Positions 28,625-37,672 are shown, counted from the first letter of the stretch. The stretch: DNA of 64,000 nucleotides from Paenarthrobacter ilicis (GCF_016907545.1 NZ_JAFBCD010000001.1:2666001-2730000), one strand, 5' to 3'. Notes: a model not told the origin generated them from the sequence alone. Numbers and translations: made by a program.

Positions 28625-30208
28625 GTGAACGATGCCAAAGACACCCAAAACATGGACTCCGCAAATTCCCAGCCGCTGGAGGAGCGCGTTAACAACCGCT
28701 CACAGCGGCCAACCTCGGATGCCTTCAAAGCATTCATGGCCAGCAACTGGGCGCCCGCTCCGCAGGTGACCCCTGCTCGTGACGCCGTGGCAGACCACGC
28801 TGCACGCCGCCGTCGTGCCATCTCCGAACTGTTCAAAGGCGAACGGCTTGTTATCCCCGCCGGCCCGTTGAAGGTCCGCTCCAACGATTGCGACTACCGG
28901 TTCCGCCCCCACTCCGGCTTTGCCCACCTCACCGGCCTGGGCGTGGACCATGAGCCGGATGCTGTCCTCATCCTGGAGCCCGCAGCTGAAGGAAAGGGCG
29001 ACGACGGCGGGCACCACAGTGCCACGCTCTACTTCCGTCCGCTGGCCGGCCGCGATACCGAACAGTTCTACGCCGACTCCCGCGCAGGCGAATTCTGGAT
29101 TGGCGCGCGGCCCACGTTGGCTGAATTCGAGGCCCGGCTTGGCCTGGCCACCGCCCACATCGCGGAACTCGAAATGGCGATCACCAAAAACGTGGGTGCC
29201 CCTGAAATCGGCGGTATTTCCATCCGTTTGGTCCGCAAGGTGGACGAGAACATCGACGCCTTGGTTGATACCGCCCGCTACAACACCGCCAAAGACCCGG
29301 AAAACCTCGACCTCGGTGAACTGGATGCCTTGGACGAAAAACTCAGCGAGGCTTTGTCCGAGCTGCGCCTGATCAAGGACGACTGGGAAATCGAGCAGAT
29401 GAAGGTGGCCGTGGCAGCCACGGTGGAAGGCTTCGCCGACGTTGTCCGTGCACTCCCCCGTGCACTGAACCACCACCGCGGCGAGCGTGTTGTTGAAGGT
29501 GCCTTCTTTGCCCGCGCCCGCGAAGAGGGCAACGAGCTCGGCTACGACACCATCGCAGCCTCCGGCAACAACGCCACCGTCCTCCACTGGACGCGGAACA
29601 CCGGGAAGGTCAACGCCGGCGAGCTCCTCCTGCTCGACGCCGGAGTGGAAGCAGACTCGCTCTACACGGCCGACATCACCCGCACCCTTCCCGCCACCGG
29701 AACCTTCACCGATGTCCAGCGGAAAGTGTACGAAGCCGTTCTGGATGCCGCTGACGCTGGATTCGCAGCAGCGCAGCCCGGCGTGAAGTTCCGCGACATC
29801 CACACAGCCGCCACCACGGTCCTGGCCGAACGACTGTCCACCTGGGGCCTCCTGCCGGTTTCCGTGGAGGAAGCCATCAGCCCCGAAGGCCAGCAGCACC
29901 GCCGCTGGATGCCGCACGGCACAAGCCACCACCTGGGCTTGGATGTGCATGACTGCGCGCAGGCCAAGCGTGAACTGTACCTTGACGGAACACTGGCTGA
30001 GGGCATGGTGTTCACCATCGAACCCGGGCTGTACTTCAAGAACGAGGACCTCGCCATCCCCGAGGAATTCCGCGGCATCGGCGTCCGGATTGAAGACGAC
30101 ATCCTGATGACAGCCAACGGCCCCGTCAACCTCAGTGCAGCCCTGCCCCGCAAGGCAGCCGACATTGAGGACTGGATGGCCGGCATCCACCAGGACGCCC
30201 AGGGCTGA
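28625..30208 (+). CDS. pepP: Xaa-Pro aminopeptidase P family protein
   Basis: 527 aa from the GTG at 28625. It cleaves N-terminal residues ahead of proline. The N-terminal creatinase-like domain covers about 40-215, and the pita-bread metallopeptidase domain about 245-500. Metal ligands are visible: the two Asp in LLLDAGVEADSLYTADITRT, the His in HGTSHHLGLDVHD, and the Glu residues in TIEPGLYF and VRIEDD. The N-terminal 35 residues are extra and polar. GACGAT stands 6 nt before the GTG, again hinting at a leaderless start. It ends at a strong terminator. Confidence 0.92.
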   Translation: MNDAKDTQNMDSANSQPLEERVNNRSQRPTSDAFKAFMASNWAPAPQVTPARDAVADHAARRRRAISELFKGERLVIPAGPLKVRSNDCDYRFRPHSGFAHLTGLGVDHEPDAVLILEPAAEGKGDDGGHHSATLYFRPLAGRDTEQFYADSRAGEFWIGARPTLAEFEARLGLATAHIAELEMAITKNVGAPEIGGISIRLVRKVDENIDALVDTARYNTAKDPENLDLGELDALDEKLSEALSELRLIKDDWEIEQMKVAVAATVEGFADVVRALPRALNHHRGERVVEGAFFARAREEGNELGYDTIAASGNNATVLHWTRNTGKVNAGELLLLDAGVEADSLYTADITRTLPATGTFTDVQRKVYEAVLDAADAGFAAAQPGVKFRDIHTAATTVLAERLSTWGLLPVSVEEAISPEGQQHRRWMPHGTSHHLGLDVHDCAQAKRELYLDGTLAEGMVFTIEPGLYFKNEDLAIPEEFRGIGVRIEDDILMTANGPVNLSAALPRKAADIEDWMAGIHQDAQG

Positions 30209-30238
30209 TCGAGCGCCCCTCAGCATCACTGAAGCAAA

Positions 30239-30273
30239 GGAAGGCCACCGGATCGATGATCCGGTGGCCTTCC
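30239..30273. terminator. Terminator between aminopeptidase and stress-type gene
   Basis: GGAAGGCCACCGGATC (30239-30254) pairs perfectly with 30258-30273 around a GAT loop. AAG before and CTT after allow use by both convergent genes. Confidence 0.8.
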
Positions 30274-30296
30274 CTTAATGCGTTGCCCTGCAGTTA

Positions 30297-31124
30297 CTAC
30301 TTGGCGGAGTCTTCAGGGCTGGACTGTTGCCCGTCCTCCCGGGGTGTGTTCTGGCCCTCCGTTACGCGTACACCGTACTGCGGACGACCATCCGGAAGGT
30401 CCGGATAACGGACCGCCGCCGGAGCTGGTTTCTGTGCAGGCTGCGGAGAGGGGGCTGCTTCGCCTGCTGCAGCCTGTTGACCCTCCGGCGTGCCGGACTC
30501 AGAGCCGCGCTGGCCATAGGGATCGTTCCACGTTGACGGACGCTCGGGAGCTTGCCCCGGCTGGTTCACCTGTCCAGGCTGGTTCATGGGTGCGTTCTGC
30601 TGGTAGCTACCGTGCGGCGCTGCGGCCTGGGACGGGTTCATGGGCAGCTGGTGCAACAGCCGGCGGGCCTCATGCGCGGCTTCGATTGCCACAATGACGT
30701 CATAGTTGGTGGCCACCACCTGGCTTGTGGAGGTGAAGTCGCGTTTGCCACGCTGCGTTGCGTAGGTGACGATGCCGAAGAGCATGAAGAAAGCCGCACC
30801 CATCAGTACCGACGTGATGATGGAGAACGGGCCTCCCCCGGGGGTGAAGAAGGACAACATCACACCGACGAAAAGGCCGAACCACATGCCGCTCAATGCG
30901 CCGGACAACGCCACGCGCGGATAGCTCAGGCGGCCGGTGACCCTTTCCACCATTTTGAGGTCATTGCCCACAATCGACACCAGCTGCACCGGGAACTGCT
31001 GGTCAGCGAGGTAGTCCACCGCCTTCTGGGCATCCAAATACGAGGTGTAGGAGCCCACGGTGTCGCCCTGGGGGACGCTCCGGGACTCTTCAACGGCTTT
31101 GGGACCACCAAAAATGTTTGACAT
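30297..31124 (-). CDS. General-stress-protein-17M-like membrane protein
   Basis: 275 aa from the ATG at 31124. The N-terminal 95 residues (SYTSYLDAQKAVDYLADQQFPVQLVSIVGNDLKMVE) resemble the general stress protein 17M domain. Two hydrophobic helices follow at about 100-120 and 125-150. The C-terminal 90 residues are disordered, rich in Pro, Gln and Ser. The function is unknown; a membrane-bound sensor or scaffold is conceivable. The frame extends upstream to 31316, but the ATG is 6 nt after CACAAT. Confidence 0.8.
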   Translation of the reverse strand: MSNIFGGPKAVEESRSVPQGDTVGSYTSYLDAQKAVDYLADQQFPVQLVSIVGNDLKMVERVTGRLSYPRVALSGALSGMWFGLFVGVMLSFFTPGGGPFSIITSVLMGAAFFMLFGIVTYATQRGKRDFTSTSQVVATNYDVIVAIEAAHEARRLLHQLPMNPSQAAAPHGSYQQNAPMNQPGQVNQPGQAPERPSTWNDPYGQRGSESGTPEGQQAAAGEAAPSPQPAQKPAPAAVRYPDLPDGRPQYGVRVTEGQNTPREDGQQSSPEDSAK

Positions 31125-31130
31125 AGCCCC

Positions 31131-31136
31131 ATTGTG
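31131..31136 (-). promoter_or_regulatory. Candidate -10 element of the stress-type gene (leaderless)
   Basis: CACAAT on the minus strand ends 6 nt before the ATG at 31124, the same hexamer as before hemE. Confidence 0.35.
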
Positions 31137-31188
31137 TCCCATGGAGATGTGAAGCGGCTGGAATTCAGCTAAAAGAGAGCAGACTCGG

Positions 31189-31194
31189 TAGCCT
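31189..31194 (+). promoter_or_regulatory. Candidate -10 element of the MgtE-like gene (leaderless)
   Basis: TAGCCT ends 6 nt before the ATG at 31201. Confidence 0.45.
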
Positions 31195-31200
31195 GTAAGC

Positions 31201-32484
31201 ATGAGCACACATCCTTCCCGCGTCTTTGTCGCGCGCCTGCTCGGTTTGGACGTCTTCGACCCCTTGGGCGACCGTCTTGGCCGGTTGCGCGATGTTGTGG
31301 TGCTCTCCCGCGGCACCCGTGGGGCGCCTCACGTGGTGGGCATCGTGGTTGAAGTTCCCGGCAAGAAACGCGTTTTCGTGCCGATGACACGCATCACCTC
31401 CATTGACCAGACCCAGATCATCTGCACCGGGCTGGTCAACCTCCGCCGGTTCGAACAACGCGGCGCCGAGACATTGGTGGTGGCCGAAATGTTCGATCGC
31501 CGGGTCACACTGGCCGATGGCAGCGGAGACGCCACCATCGAGGACATCGCCATGGACCAGCACCGGTCCAAGGACTGGTTCGTGAGCAAGCTGTTCGTCC
31601 GCCGCGGACATTCCCTGTCGCCGCTGAGCCGGCTGCGCCGCAACGAAACCCTGATCATTGACTGGGCCGATGCCCAGCCGGGAGCCCACACCGAGCCCCA
31701 GGCCGCAACACAGTTCGTGGCGACGCACGAAGACCTCAAACCTGCGGACTTCGCCGAGGCCCTGCAGGAAATGAGTGACAAGCGCCGCTTCGAGGTTGCC
31801 AGCGAACTGCAGGATGAGCGCCTGGCCGACGTCCTGCAGGAGCTCCCGGAGGACGACCAGGTGGAAATCCTTTCCGCTTTGGACGTGGAGCGTGCAGCCG
31901 ATGTCCTTGAAGAAATGGACCCGGACGATGCCGCGGACCTCCTGGCGGAGCTTCCGTCCGCGCAGGCCGAGGAGCTGCTGCAACTCATGGAGCCGCAAGA
32001 GGCCGAGGACGTCCGCCGCCTGCTGGAGTACGACGAGGACACAGCCGGTGGCCTGATGACCCCGGTGCCCGTGATTCTTCCTCCGGAAGCGACTGTCGCA
32101 GAAGCTTTGGCCCATGTCCGCCGCGAGGAGCTCTCCCCTGCGCTGGCGTCCTCGATCTTCATCGCCCGGCCGCCATTGGAAACACCCACCGGCCGTTTCC
32201 TGGGCGTGGTGCACATCCAGCAGTTGCTTCGCTTCCCTCCGCCCGAACCCCTGGGCAACCTGGTGGACAAGAACCTGGAACCACTCTCGGACCAGGCCCA
32301 TATCAGCGAGGTCGCCAGGACCCTGGCCACCTACAACTTGAATTCCCTTCCAGTCGTCGACGACGACGGCCGCCTCGTGGGGGCGGTGACTGTTGATGAC
32401 GTGCTGGATCACCTGTTGCCGGATGACTGGCGCGCCCACGAGGACGACGCCCCTATAAGGAAACTTGGAGGCCGCATTGGCTGA
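31201..32484 (+). CDS. Soluble MgtE N-domain/CBS protein
   Basis: 427 aa. An N-terminal PRC-barrel-like part (about 8-85) is followed by the MgtE regulatory N-domain (about 170-275, with repeats such as ELPEDDQVEIL and EMDPDDAADLLAELP) and by a pair of CBS domains (about 280-420). The magnesium-channel membrane domain of true MgtE is absent, and no transmembrane helix is seen, so it cannot be a transporter alone. It may sense Mg2+ or nucleotides and act on a partner. DUF1003 follows with an 8-bp overlap. Confidence 0.88.
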   Translation: MSTHPSRVFVARLLGLDVFDPLGDRLGRLRDVVVLSRGTRGAPHVVGIVVEVPGKKRVFVPMTRITSIDQTQIICTGLVNLRRFEQRGAETLVVAEMFDRRVTLADGSGDATIEDIAMDQHRSKDWFVSKLFVRRGHSLSPLSRLRRNETLIIDWADAQPGAHTEPQAATQFVATHEDLKPADFAEALQEMSDKRRFEVASELQDERLADVLQELPEDDQVEILSALDVERAADVLEEMDPDDAADLLAELPSAQAEELLQLMEPQEAEDVRRLLEYDEDTAGGLMTPVPVILPPEATVAEALAHVRREELSPALASSIFIARPPLETPTGRFLGVVHIQQLLRFPPPEPLGNLVDKNLEPLSDQAHISEVARTLATYNLNSLPVVDDDGRLVGAVTVDDVLDHLLPDDWRAHEDDAPIRKLGGRIG

Positions 32485-33196
32485 TAACAACGCCACCCGA
32501 ACCACCAAGTCAACGGGACGCCAGGGCAGCAGCCTGGACACTCCCCTGAGTGGCCGTCAACGGATCCTTCCCAAGTTCTCGCCCAACCCGGACGCTTTCG
32601 GCAATGCCACGGAAGGCTTCGCCCGTTTCATGGGCACACCGCAGTTCCTGGTCTACATGACGGTGTTCTGTGTGTTCTGGCTTGCCTGGAACTCCTTTGC
32701 CCCCACCGACTGGCAGTTTGACCGAATGGAGTTGGGGTTCACCCTGCTGACCCTGATGCTCTCCCTCCAGGCCTCCTACGCCGCACCCCTGCTCCTCCTT
32801 GCCCAAAACCGCCAGGACGACCGGGACCGCGTCTCCCTCCAGCAGGACCGCCAACGCGCCGAACGCAATCTCTCGGACACGGAGTACTTGACCCGGGAGC
32901 TGGCTTCCTTGCGCATTGCCCTCCGCGAAGTAGCCACTCGCGACTACGTCCGGGCAGAGCTTCGCAGCTTGCTGGAAGACATCATCGATGCCCAGGAAGA
33001 GCTACGCGATCCGGACCACTCCGCCGATGCCTCGGAGTCTCCCGCGGACAAAGTGCGGGAGAAGATCCGGGACAAGCGGGACAAGACGCGCGGTCCCCGC
33101 ACACAGCAGATCCCCAAGGTCCGTCCGGCGAGGCCCTCTGGTCCGCAACATTCCACAGCCAAGCAAGTCCCCGAAAATCCCGAAAGCCGAGCCTGA
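32477..33196 (+). CDS. DUF1003 membrane protein
   Basis: 239 aa from the TTG at 32477, chosen because GGAGG lies 5 nt upstream. The DUF1003 core covers about 45-150 with two membrane helices (near 55-75 and 85-110) and the typical LLLAQNRQDDRDR after the second. A charged helical part and an Arg/Lys/Pro-rich tail follow. The function is unknown. It overlaps the MgtE-like gene and precedes mrp by 4 bp, so the three form one unit. The same gene order is known in mycobacteria. Confidence 0.87.
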   Translation: MADNNATRTTKSTGRQGSSLDTPLSGRQRILPKFSPNPDAFGNATEGFARFMGTPQFLVYMTVFCVFWLAWNSFAPTDWQFDRMELGFTLLTLMLSLQASYAAPLLLLAQNRQDDRDRVSLQQDRQRAERNLSDTEYLTRELASLRIALREVATRDYVRAELRSLLEDIIDAQEELRDPDHSADASESPADKVREKIRDKRDKTRGPRTQQIPKVRPARPSGPQHSTAKQVPENPESRA

Positions 33197-33200
33197 CCGC

Positions 33201-34331
33201 ATGAGCACACCACCAGTCGATGAGCTTCATGCTGCCCTGGCAACGGTCATCGACCCCGAGCTCCGCCGCCCCATCACCGAGCTGGGGATGGTCGATTCTG
33301 TATCCGTCAACGGGTCCGGCGCGGTCCATGTGGTTGTCCTCCTGACCATTGCGGGATGCCCCCTGCGGGAGACCATCACAAAGGATGCCACCGAGGCTCT
33401 TTCCCGCGTTCCAGGGGTTTCCAGCGTGGACGTGGAATTGAAGGTGATGACTCCCGCCCAGCGGGAGGCGTTGAAGGAGCAGCTCCGGGGGCCGGGAGGC
33501 CAGCGGGGAATACCTTTTACCAAGCCGGGCTCCTTGACCAAGGTGTATGCCGTGGCCAGCGGCAAGGGCGGCGTGGGCAAGTCCTCCGCCACCGTCAACC
33601 TGGCCTGCGCACTGGCGGCCAAGGGACTTCGCGTGGGTATTGTGGACGCCGATGTCCACGGTTTTTCCGTCCCGGGACTCATGGGCATCACCCAGAAGCC
33701 CACGCAGGTTGATGACATGATCCTGCCGCCGGTTGCGTTCGGCGTGAAGGTCATTTCGATTGGAATGTTTGTTGATGGCAACAAGCCGGTGGCGTGGCGG
33801 GGTCCCATGTTGCACCGGGCACTGGAGCAGTTCCTCACCGACGTGTACTTTGGCGACCTCGACGCCCTGTTCCTGGACCTTCCGCCCGGTACCGGCGACA
33901 TCGCCATTTCCGTGGCGCAACTGCTCCCCAACGCCGAGATCCTGGTTGTCACGACTCCCCAGGCCGCCGCTGCCGACGTCGCTGAGCGGGCCGGAACCAT
34001 CGCCACGCAAACAGGCCAGAAGGTGGCCGGCGTCATAGAGAACATGTCCTTTCTGGAAATGCCCGACGGCGGCCGTATGGAACTCTTCGGAAGTGGCGGC
34101 GGCAGCGCCCTGGCTGAGCGGTTGACTGCTGCGGTGGGCAGTGACGTTCCGCTGCTGGGACAGATCCCGCTGGACATCCGCCTGCGTGAGGGCGGGGACG
34201 CAGGAGTACCCGTGGTGATCGCGGCCCCGGAGAACCCAGCGGCCATCGCCCTGACCGGTATCGCACTGGCCCTGTCAGCAAAACCCCGCGGACTGTCCGG
34301 GATGCCCCTGGGGATCCAGCCGCTTCAGTAA
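33201..34331 (+). CDS. mrp: Mrp/ApbC-type P-loop ATPase
   Basis: 376 aa. Residues about 5-90 form a DUF59/MIP18 domain (TVIDPELRRPITELGMV, then IAGCPLRETI). Residues about 110-370 are the ATPase with the deviant Walker A SGKGGVGKSS and LFLDLPPGTGD. Family members carry and deliver Fe-S clusters. The CxxC often found near the C-terminus for cluster binding is replaced here by FLEMPDGGRMELFG. The ATG is 4 bp after the DUF1003 stop. Confidence 0.9.
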   Translation: MSTPPVDELHAALATVIDPELRRPITELGMVDSVSVNGSGAVHVVVLLTIAGCPLRETITKDATEALSRVPGVSSVDVELKVMTPAQREALKEQLRGPGGQRGIPFTKPGSLTKVYAVASGKGGVGKSSATVNLACALAAKGLRVGIVDADVHGFSVPGLMGITQKPTQVDDMILPPVAFGVKVISIGMFVDGNKPVAWRGPMLHRALEQFLTDVYFGDLDALFLDLPPGTGDIAISVAQLLPNAEILVVTTPQAAAADVAERAGTIATQTGQKVAGVIENMSFLEMPDGGRMELFGSGGGSALAERLTAAVGSDVPLLGQIPLDIRLREGGDAGVPVVIAAPENPAAIALTGIALALSAKPRGLSGMPLGIQPLQ

Positions 34332-34392
34332 AGGGCCGCTACAGCTCACGTCGCACCCAATCGGGCCGCCCGCTGGAGCGCCCGGCAGAGGA

Positions 34393-34785
34393 TCAGGTGG
34401 CTTCGGTATCGAACGGCGCTGCTTCGCCGTCGGAAAGCCTCTCAATGACCCTCGCAGGGGGCTTTGGCGCTTCGTCGGCGGCAGCGGCGGCGGCCACGGC
34501 AGCAACAGGGGCGCCGGCGCTCACTGGCTTGGTGTCGTCCAGCAGTGCATCCTTGATGATCCTGCGGGGATCGTACTGGCGGGGATCGTACTTCTTCCAG
34601 TCGACCTCATCGATATCAATGCCGACTTCTTCCTTGATCTGCTCGCGGGCGCCGGACGCCATGCGCCGGACTTCCTTGACCAGGTTTGCAAGCTTTTGAG
34701 TGTATTCGGGCAAGCGACTGGGACCGATGACGAGTACGCCGATAATCAGAAGGAGCACAAACTCCGGGCCGTTGATTCCAAACAC
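34393..34785 (-). CDS. tatB: Sec-independent protein translocase TatB
   Basis: 130 aa from the GTG at 34785. A short N-terminal membrane helix (FGINGPEFVLLLIIGVLVIGP, residues about 1-20) with the Gly-Pro hinge is followed by an amphipathic helix (LPEYTQKLANLVKEVRRM) and an acidic/Ala-rich tail, as in TatB. It recruits folded twin-arginine substrates to the TatC core, which is not in this window. It is 31 bp downstream of the anti-sigma gene. The GTG stands 7 nt after TAATCT, so it may also have its own leaderless promoter. Confidence 0.9.
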   Translation of the reverse strand: MFGINGPEFVLLLIIGVLVIGPSRLPEYTQKLANLVKEVRRMASGAREQIKEEVGIDIDEVDWKKYDPRQYDPRRIIKDALLDDTKPVSAGAPVAAVAAAAAADEAPKPPARVIERLSDGEAAPFDTEAT

Positions 34786-34792
34786 GCTTCGA

Positions 34793-34798
34793 AGATTA
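34793..34798 (-). promoter_or_regulatory. Candidate -10 element of tatB (leaderless)
   Basis: TAATCT on the minus strand ends 7 nt before the tatB GTG, in the 31-bp gap after the anti-sigma gene. Confidence 0.45.
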
Positions 34799-34816
34799 CC
34801 TTGTCTGTGGTGCCGC

Positions 34817-35716
34817 TCATAAACCGGCGGGACGGAGGAGTGTCTGCAGGCCGCGCAACAACCTGCCATACCAGGCTTCAGTGCCATCGGCCGATGGCGT
34901 GTTCGCCATTGATTCCCCTGCGCGCACTATCTCCGGCACGGCGTCGTCCGCACTGTCCGGGGGGAGGTCCGAGGCGTACGTGATGGTGGCATCCGGCATC
35001 GCGTAAACGGCCTGCCACGGAGTGCCGTTTGTGATGGAAAGCCGCGCGGATGACGGCGCTGCCCCGGCTGGCCGGTGTTCCTCGGTGATGGTGGCGTAGT
35101 GGCCGTTGCTTTCCAAATTCAGCTCCACGGCAGGATGGCCGCCCTTCATCGAGGCATGGGCCGAAACCACAGTGAACCCCATTTCAGTGAGCTCGGGACA
35201 GGCCCATCCCTGGTCCCTTAAAGCAGCCAATTGGGTGGAATCAAGGGTGATGGTACTTCCGGGTTGAAAAGCGGCCTCGGAGGTCCACACCGGCCCCACA
35301 TTCCACGTTCCCGTGAGGGCTGTGGAGCCCGCCGTTCCAGCCAGCAGCAACGGTTCCTTGTCCCCTGCCACCACATACGCGGCCACAGCCAAGGCTCCTG
35401 CGCTGACCGCCAGCGTGCCGGCAGCCACAGCAGCAATCCTCAAGCCTCGCGAAAGTCCTGCGGGGTCCCGGGAAATCTCCCGGACGGGCTGCGATTCCCC
35501 GGCCAGCCGCTCTGTGTGTTGTATGAGGCGCGCGGCCAAATCCTGGCTTGCTTCCGGCACAGCCGCGCCACGGAGACGCTCAATGTACTGCCGTTCACGC
35601 CGCATGTCAGCCTGGCATTCGGCACACTTTTGCAGGTGCTCGGGCTGACGGTTGTGGCGCGTGACCGAAAGCCTGCGCCGGGATGTTGCCCCCGGCGGGA
35701 AGAGACGTCGAAGCAT
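34817..35716 (-). CDS. Zinc-type anti-sigma factor with outer domain
   Basis: 299 aa. His27, Cys31 and Cys34 form the H-x3-C-x2-C zinc anti-sigma motif, so the N-terminal 80 residues should bind SigE. A membrane helix lies at about 91-116. The outer 180 residues contain GMPD/VYAMPDATITYASD-like beta-rich sequence and look similar in style to MucB/RseB regulators, which is my inference. Mycobacterial RseA, in the same gene position, is about half this length. It starts 7 bp after the sigE stop and is co-transcribed with it. Confidence 0.82.
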   Translation of the reverse strand: MLRRLFPPGATSRRRLSVTRHNRQPEHLQKCAECQADMRRERQYIERLRGAAVPEASQDLAARLIQHTERLAGESQPVREISRDPAGLSRGLRIAAVAAGTLAVSAGALAVAAYVVAGDKEPLLLAGTAGSTALTGTWNVGPVWTSEAAFQPGSTITLDSTQLAALRDQGWACPELTEMGFTVVSAHASMKGGHPAVELNLESNGHYATITEEHRPAGAAPSSARLSITNGTPWQAVYAMPDATITYASDLPPDSADDAVPEIVRAGESMANTPSADGTEAWYGRLLRGLQTLLRPAGL

Positions 35717-35723
35717 CTACTGC

Positions 35724-36347
35724 CTAGTGGATGCTTGCGATGCGGGGCATCTTCAGGCGGGGCTTGCGGGTTCCGGCTGAGCGCGGATCACGGTGGGCAA
35801 GCTTTTCGCGCAGCATGGTCCGTCCGCGGTGGATACGGGACCTGACGGTTCCCAGCTTCACGCCAAGGGCCTCGGCGACCTCGTCATAGGAAAGACCTTC
35901 AAGGTCGCACAGCACCACCGCAGCGCGGAAGTCGGGCGGGAGTTCTTCCAGGGCGCGCTGGACGTCAAGGTCAAGGTTGTTGTGCTCGAAGCTCTGTTCA
36001 GGCCCCGGCTCCCGGCCGGGCAGCCGTGATTCGGCATCTTCAGCAAGGGCATCGAAGCGGATGCGGCTTTTACGCCGGGCCTGGTCCAGGAACAAGTTGG
36101 TGGTGATGCGGTGCAACCATCCATCCAGGGTCCCCGGCTTGAAGTTTTCCAATGAGCGGAAGACCCGGACGAACACCTCCTGGGTGAGGTCTTCGGCGTC
36201 GAACTTGTTGCCGGTCAAGCGGTACGCAAGGCGATACACTTTGGCGGAGTGGTTGGCTACCACTTCCTCCCAACTGGGCATGACCCATTCCGTGACGGCC
36301 TCAAAATTATCCGATGTTTGGACTGGCGCAGCATGCGATGCCGGCAT
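35724..36347 (-). CDS. sigE: ECF RNA polymerase sigma factor, SigE-like
   Basis: 207 aa. Region 2 covers about 35-100 ([26 protein letters not shown]) and region 4 about 125-185 ([44 protein letters not shown]). Such sigma factors switch on envelope-stress genes. Its partner anti-sigma gene follows directly. GGGGAG precedes the ATG. The O-methyltransferase upstream is divergent, as in the mycobacterial sigE locus. Confidence 0.93.
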   Translation of the reverse strand: MPASHAAPVQTSDNFEAVTEWVMPSWEEVVANHSAKVYRLAYRLTGNKFDAEDLTQEVFVRVFRSLENFKPGTLDGWLHRITTNLFLDQARRKSRIRFDALAEDAESRLPGREPGPEQSFEHNNLDLDVQRALEELPPDFRAAVVLCDLEGLSYDEVAEALGVKLGTVRSRIHRGRTMLREKLAHRDPRSAGTRKPRLKMPRIASIH

Positions 36348-36581
36348 CGTCCACTCCCCTCGCGCTGTGGTTCACCGTAAGTTCAGGTGCCGCCCACCTC
36401 ATGGATGACCGGAGCAACATCATCCCAAGTTTGTCTGGGAATTTCCTGATGGGTGGCTGCTTTTCCAGCGGACCCGCGTCACTCTTGGACACACACCTGT
36501 ATGCGCGCTTCAACCACGTGATCCGGGGCCGGCACAGTACTCTGGTAGAAACACCCCTTCCCGCGGAAAGCGAATCCCTTC

Positions 36582-37214
36582 ATGAGCGCCGACAAGTCAA
36601 CCAGCTGGTCCTACGCAGAAGATCTGCCGGCTGAAGACGACGTCCTCTTGCGCGCCCGTGAACGGTCTTTCGAACTCGGCATCAATCCCGTCAGCCCCGG
36701 CGTGGGCGCCGTACTGACGGTCCTTGCTGCCGCATCCAAGGCCCACACCGTGGTGGAGGTAGGATCCGGGGCAGGCGTGTCCGGCGTCTGCCTGCTCCGC
36801 GGACTCAGCCCCCAGGCCGTCCTCACCACCATCGACGTTGATGTGGAGCACCTCAAGGCAGCCAGGGAAGCCTTCCTGGAGTCCGGTAGTCCCGCCAACC
36901 GCACACGGACCATCTCAGGGCGTGCAGCTGACGTACTGCCCCGCTTGACCGACTCTGCCTACGACCTCGTGTTCATTGACGCTGACAAACCAAACTTCCC
37001 CACGTACGTTGAGCAAGCCATCCGCCTCCTCAAGCGCGGCGGAACATTGGTCATCAACGATGCCCTGGACAAGGACCGAGTCTCCAACCCGGCAGCAAGG
37101 GACACCACCACAGTGGTCCTGCGCCAGATCGGCAAAGCCATCCGCGACGACGAGCGGCTGTCCTCGGCGATGCTCCCCACCGGCGATGGCCTCCTGGTGG
37201 CCGTCAAGAAGTAG
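36582..37214 (+). CDS. SAM-dependent O-methyltransferase
   Basis: 210 aa, family 3 O-methyltransferase of the catechol/caffeoyl-CoA type. The SAM-binding EVGSGAGVSG lies near residues 53-62 and the metal-site VFIDADKPNFP near 125-135. The substrate is unknown. Its position divergent from sigE is shared with mycobacteria (Rv1220c), suggesting a conserved link to envelope stress. It ends at a strong terminator. Confidence 0.9.
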   Translation: MSADKSTSWSYAEDLPAEDDVLLRARERSFELGINPVSPGVGAVLTVLAAASKAHTVVEVGSGAGVSGVCLLRGLSPQAVLTTIDVDVEHLKAAREAFLESGSPANRTRTISGRAADVLPRLTDSAYDLVFIDADKPNFPTYVEQAIRLLKRGGTLVINDALDKDRVSNPAARDTTTVVLRQIGKAIRDDERLSSAMLPTGDGLLVAVKK

Positions 37215-37240
37215 GCGCGGAAGTCGTGCTTTAAGCAAAA

Positions 37241-37270
37241 GGAAGGGCCCGGCTCACGCCGGGCCCTTCC
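37241..37270. terminator. Terminator between O-methyltransferase and DUF3117
   Basis: GGAAGGGCCCGGC (37241-37253) pairs perfectly with 37258-37270 around TCAC. AAAA before and CTTTAAA after make it bidirectional. Confidence 0.85.
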
Positions 37271-37278
37271 CTTTAAAT

Positions 37279-37446
37279 CTATTCGGTCACACCCACCAGG
37301 CATTCCTTGAGGTTCTCCGCTTCAGCGGCGTTGAGCTCAACCACAAGCCGTCCGCCACCTTCCAACGGCACACGCATGATCAGACTGCGTCCCTCTTTGG
37401 TAACTTCCATAGGGCCGTCGCCAGTACGAGGTTTCATAGCCGCCAT
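37279..37446 (-). CDS. DUF3117 family small protein
   Basis: 55 aa from the ATG at 37446, which has GGAGGGG upstream. MAAMKPRTGDGPMEVTKEGR is the very conserved start of this actinobacterial family, followed by IMRVPLEGGGRLVVEL and ECL near the end. The protein is probably soluble, and its function is not established. The frame runs on to 37554, but without the family sequence. Confidence 0.9.
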   Translation of the reverse strand: MAAMKPRTGDGPMEVTKEGRSLIMRVPLEGGGRLVVELNAAEAENLKECLVGVTE

Positions 37447-37672
37447 TAGGAAAATCCCCTCCATTTGTCCCAAGTCACGCCAACCCGGCCGGGCTGGATC
37501 CGCGTCGCAATTGCAGCCGGCGGCATCGCTTGGGAGGCCGCCTTGGCCGGGCACTCTAGGTGCTTTGTCCTTGCTGTTTCTTTATTATCCCGTACTTACC
37601 CGGCCGTAAGGAAATCAGCATCGTGTTTGTCCGGACTTTGTACATATTGCCCTGGCGGACCAAAGCACCACG

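Noticed and set aside
28700..30229. 509-codon minus-strand frame under the aminopeptidase
   Set aside because: It mirrors a well-supported gene with all metal ligands; the antisense product has no recognisable domain.
31165..32541. 458-codon minus-strand frame under the MgtE-like gene
   Set aside because: Shadow frame; the plus strand encodes a clear MgtE/CBS protein.
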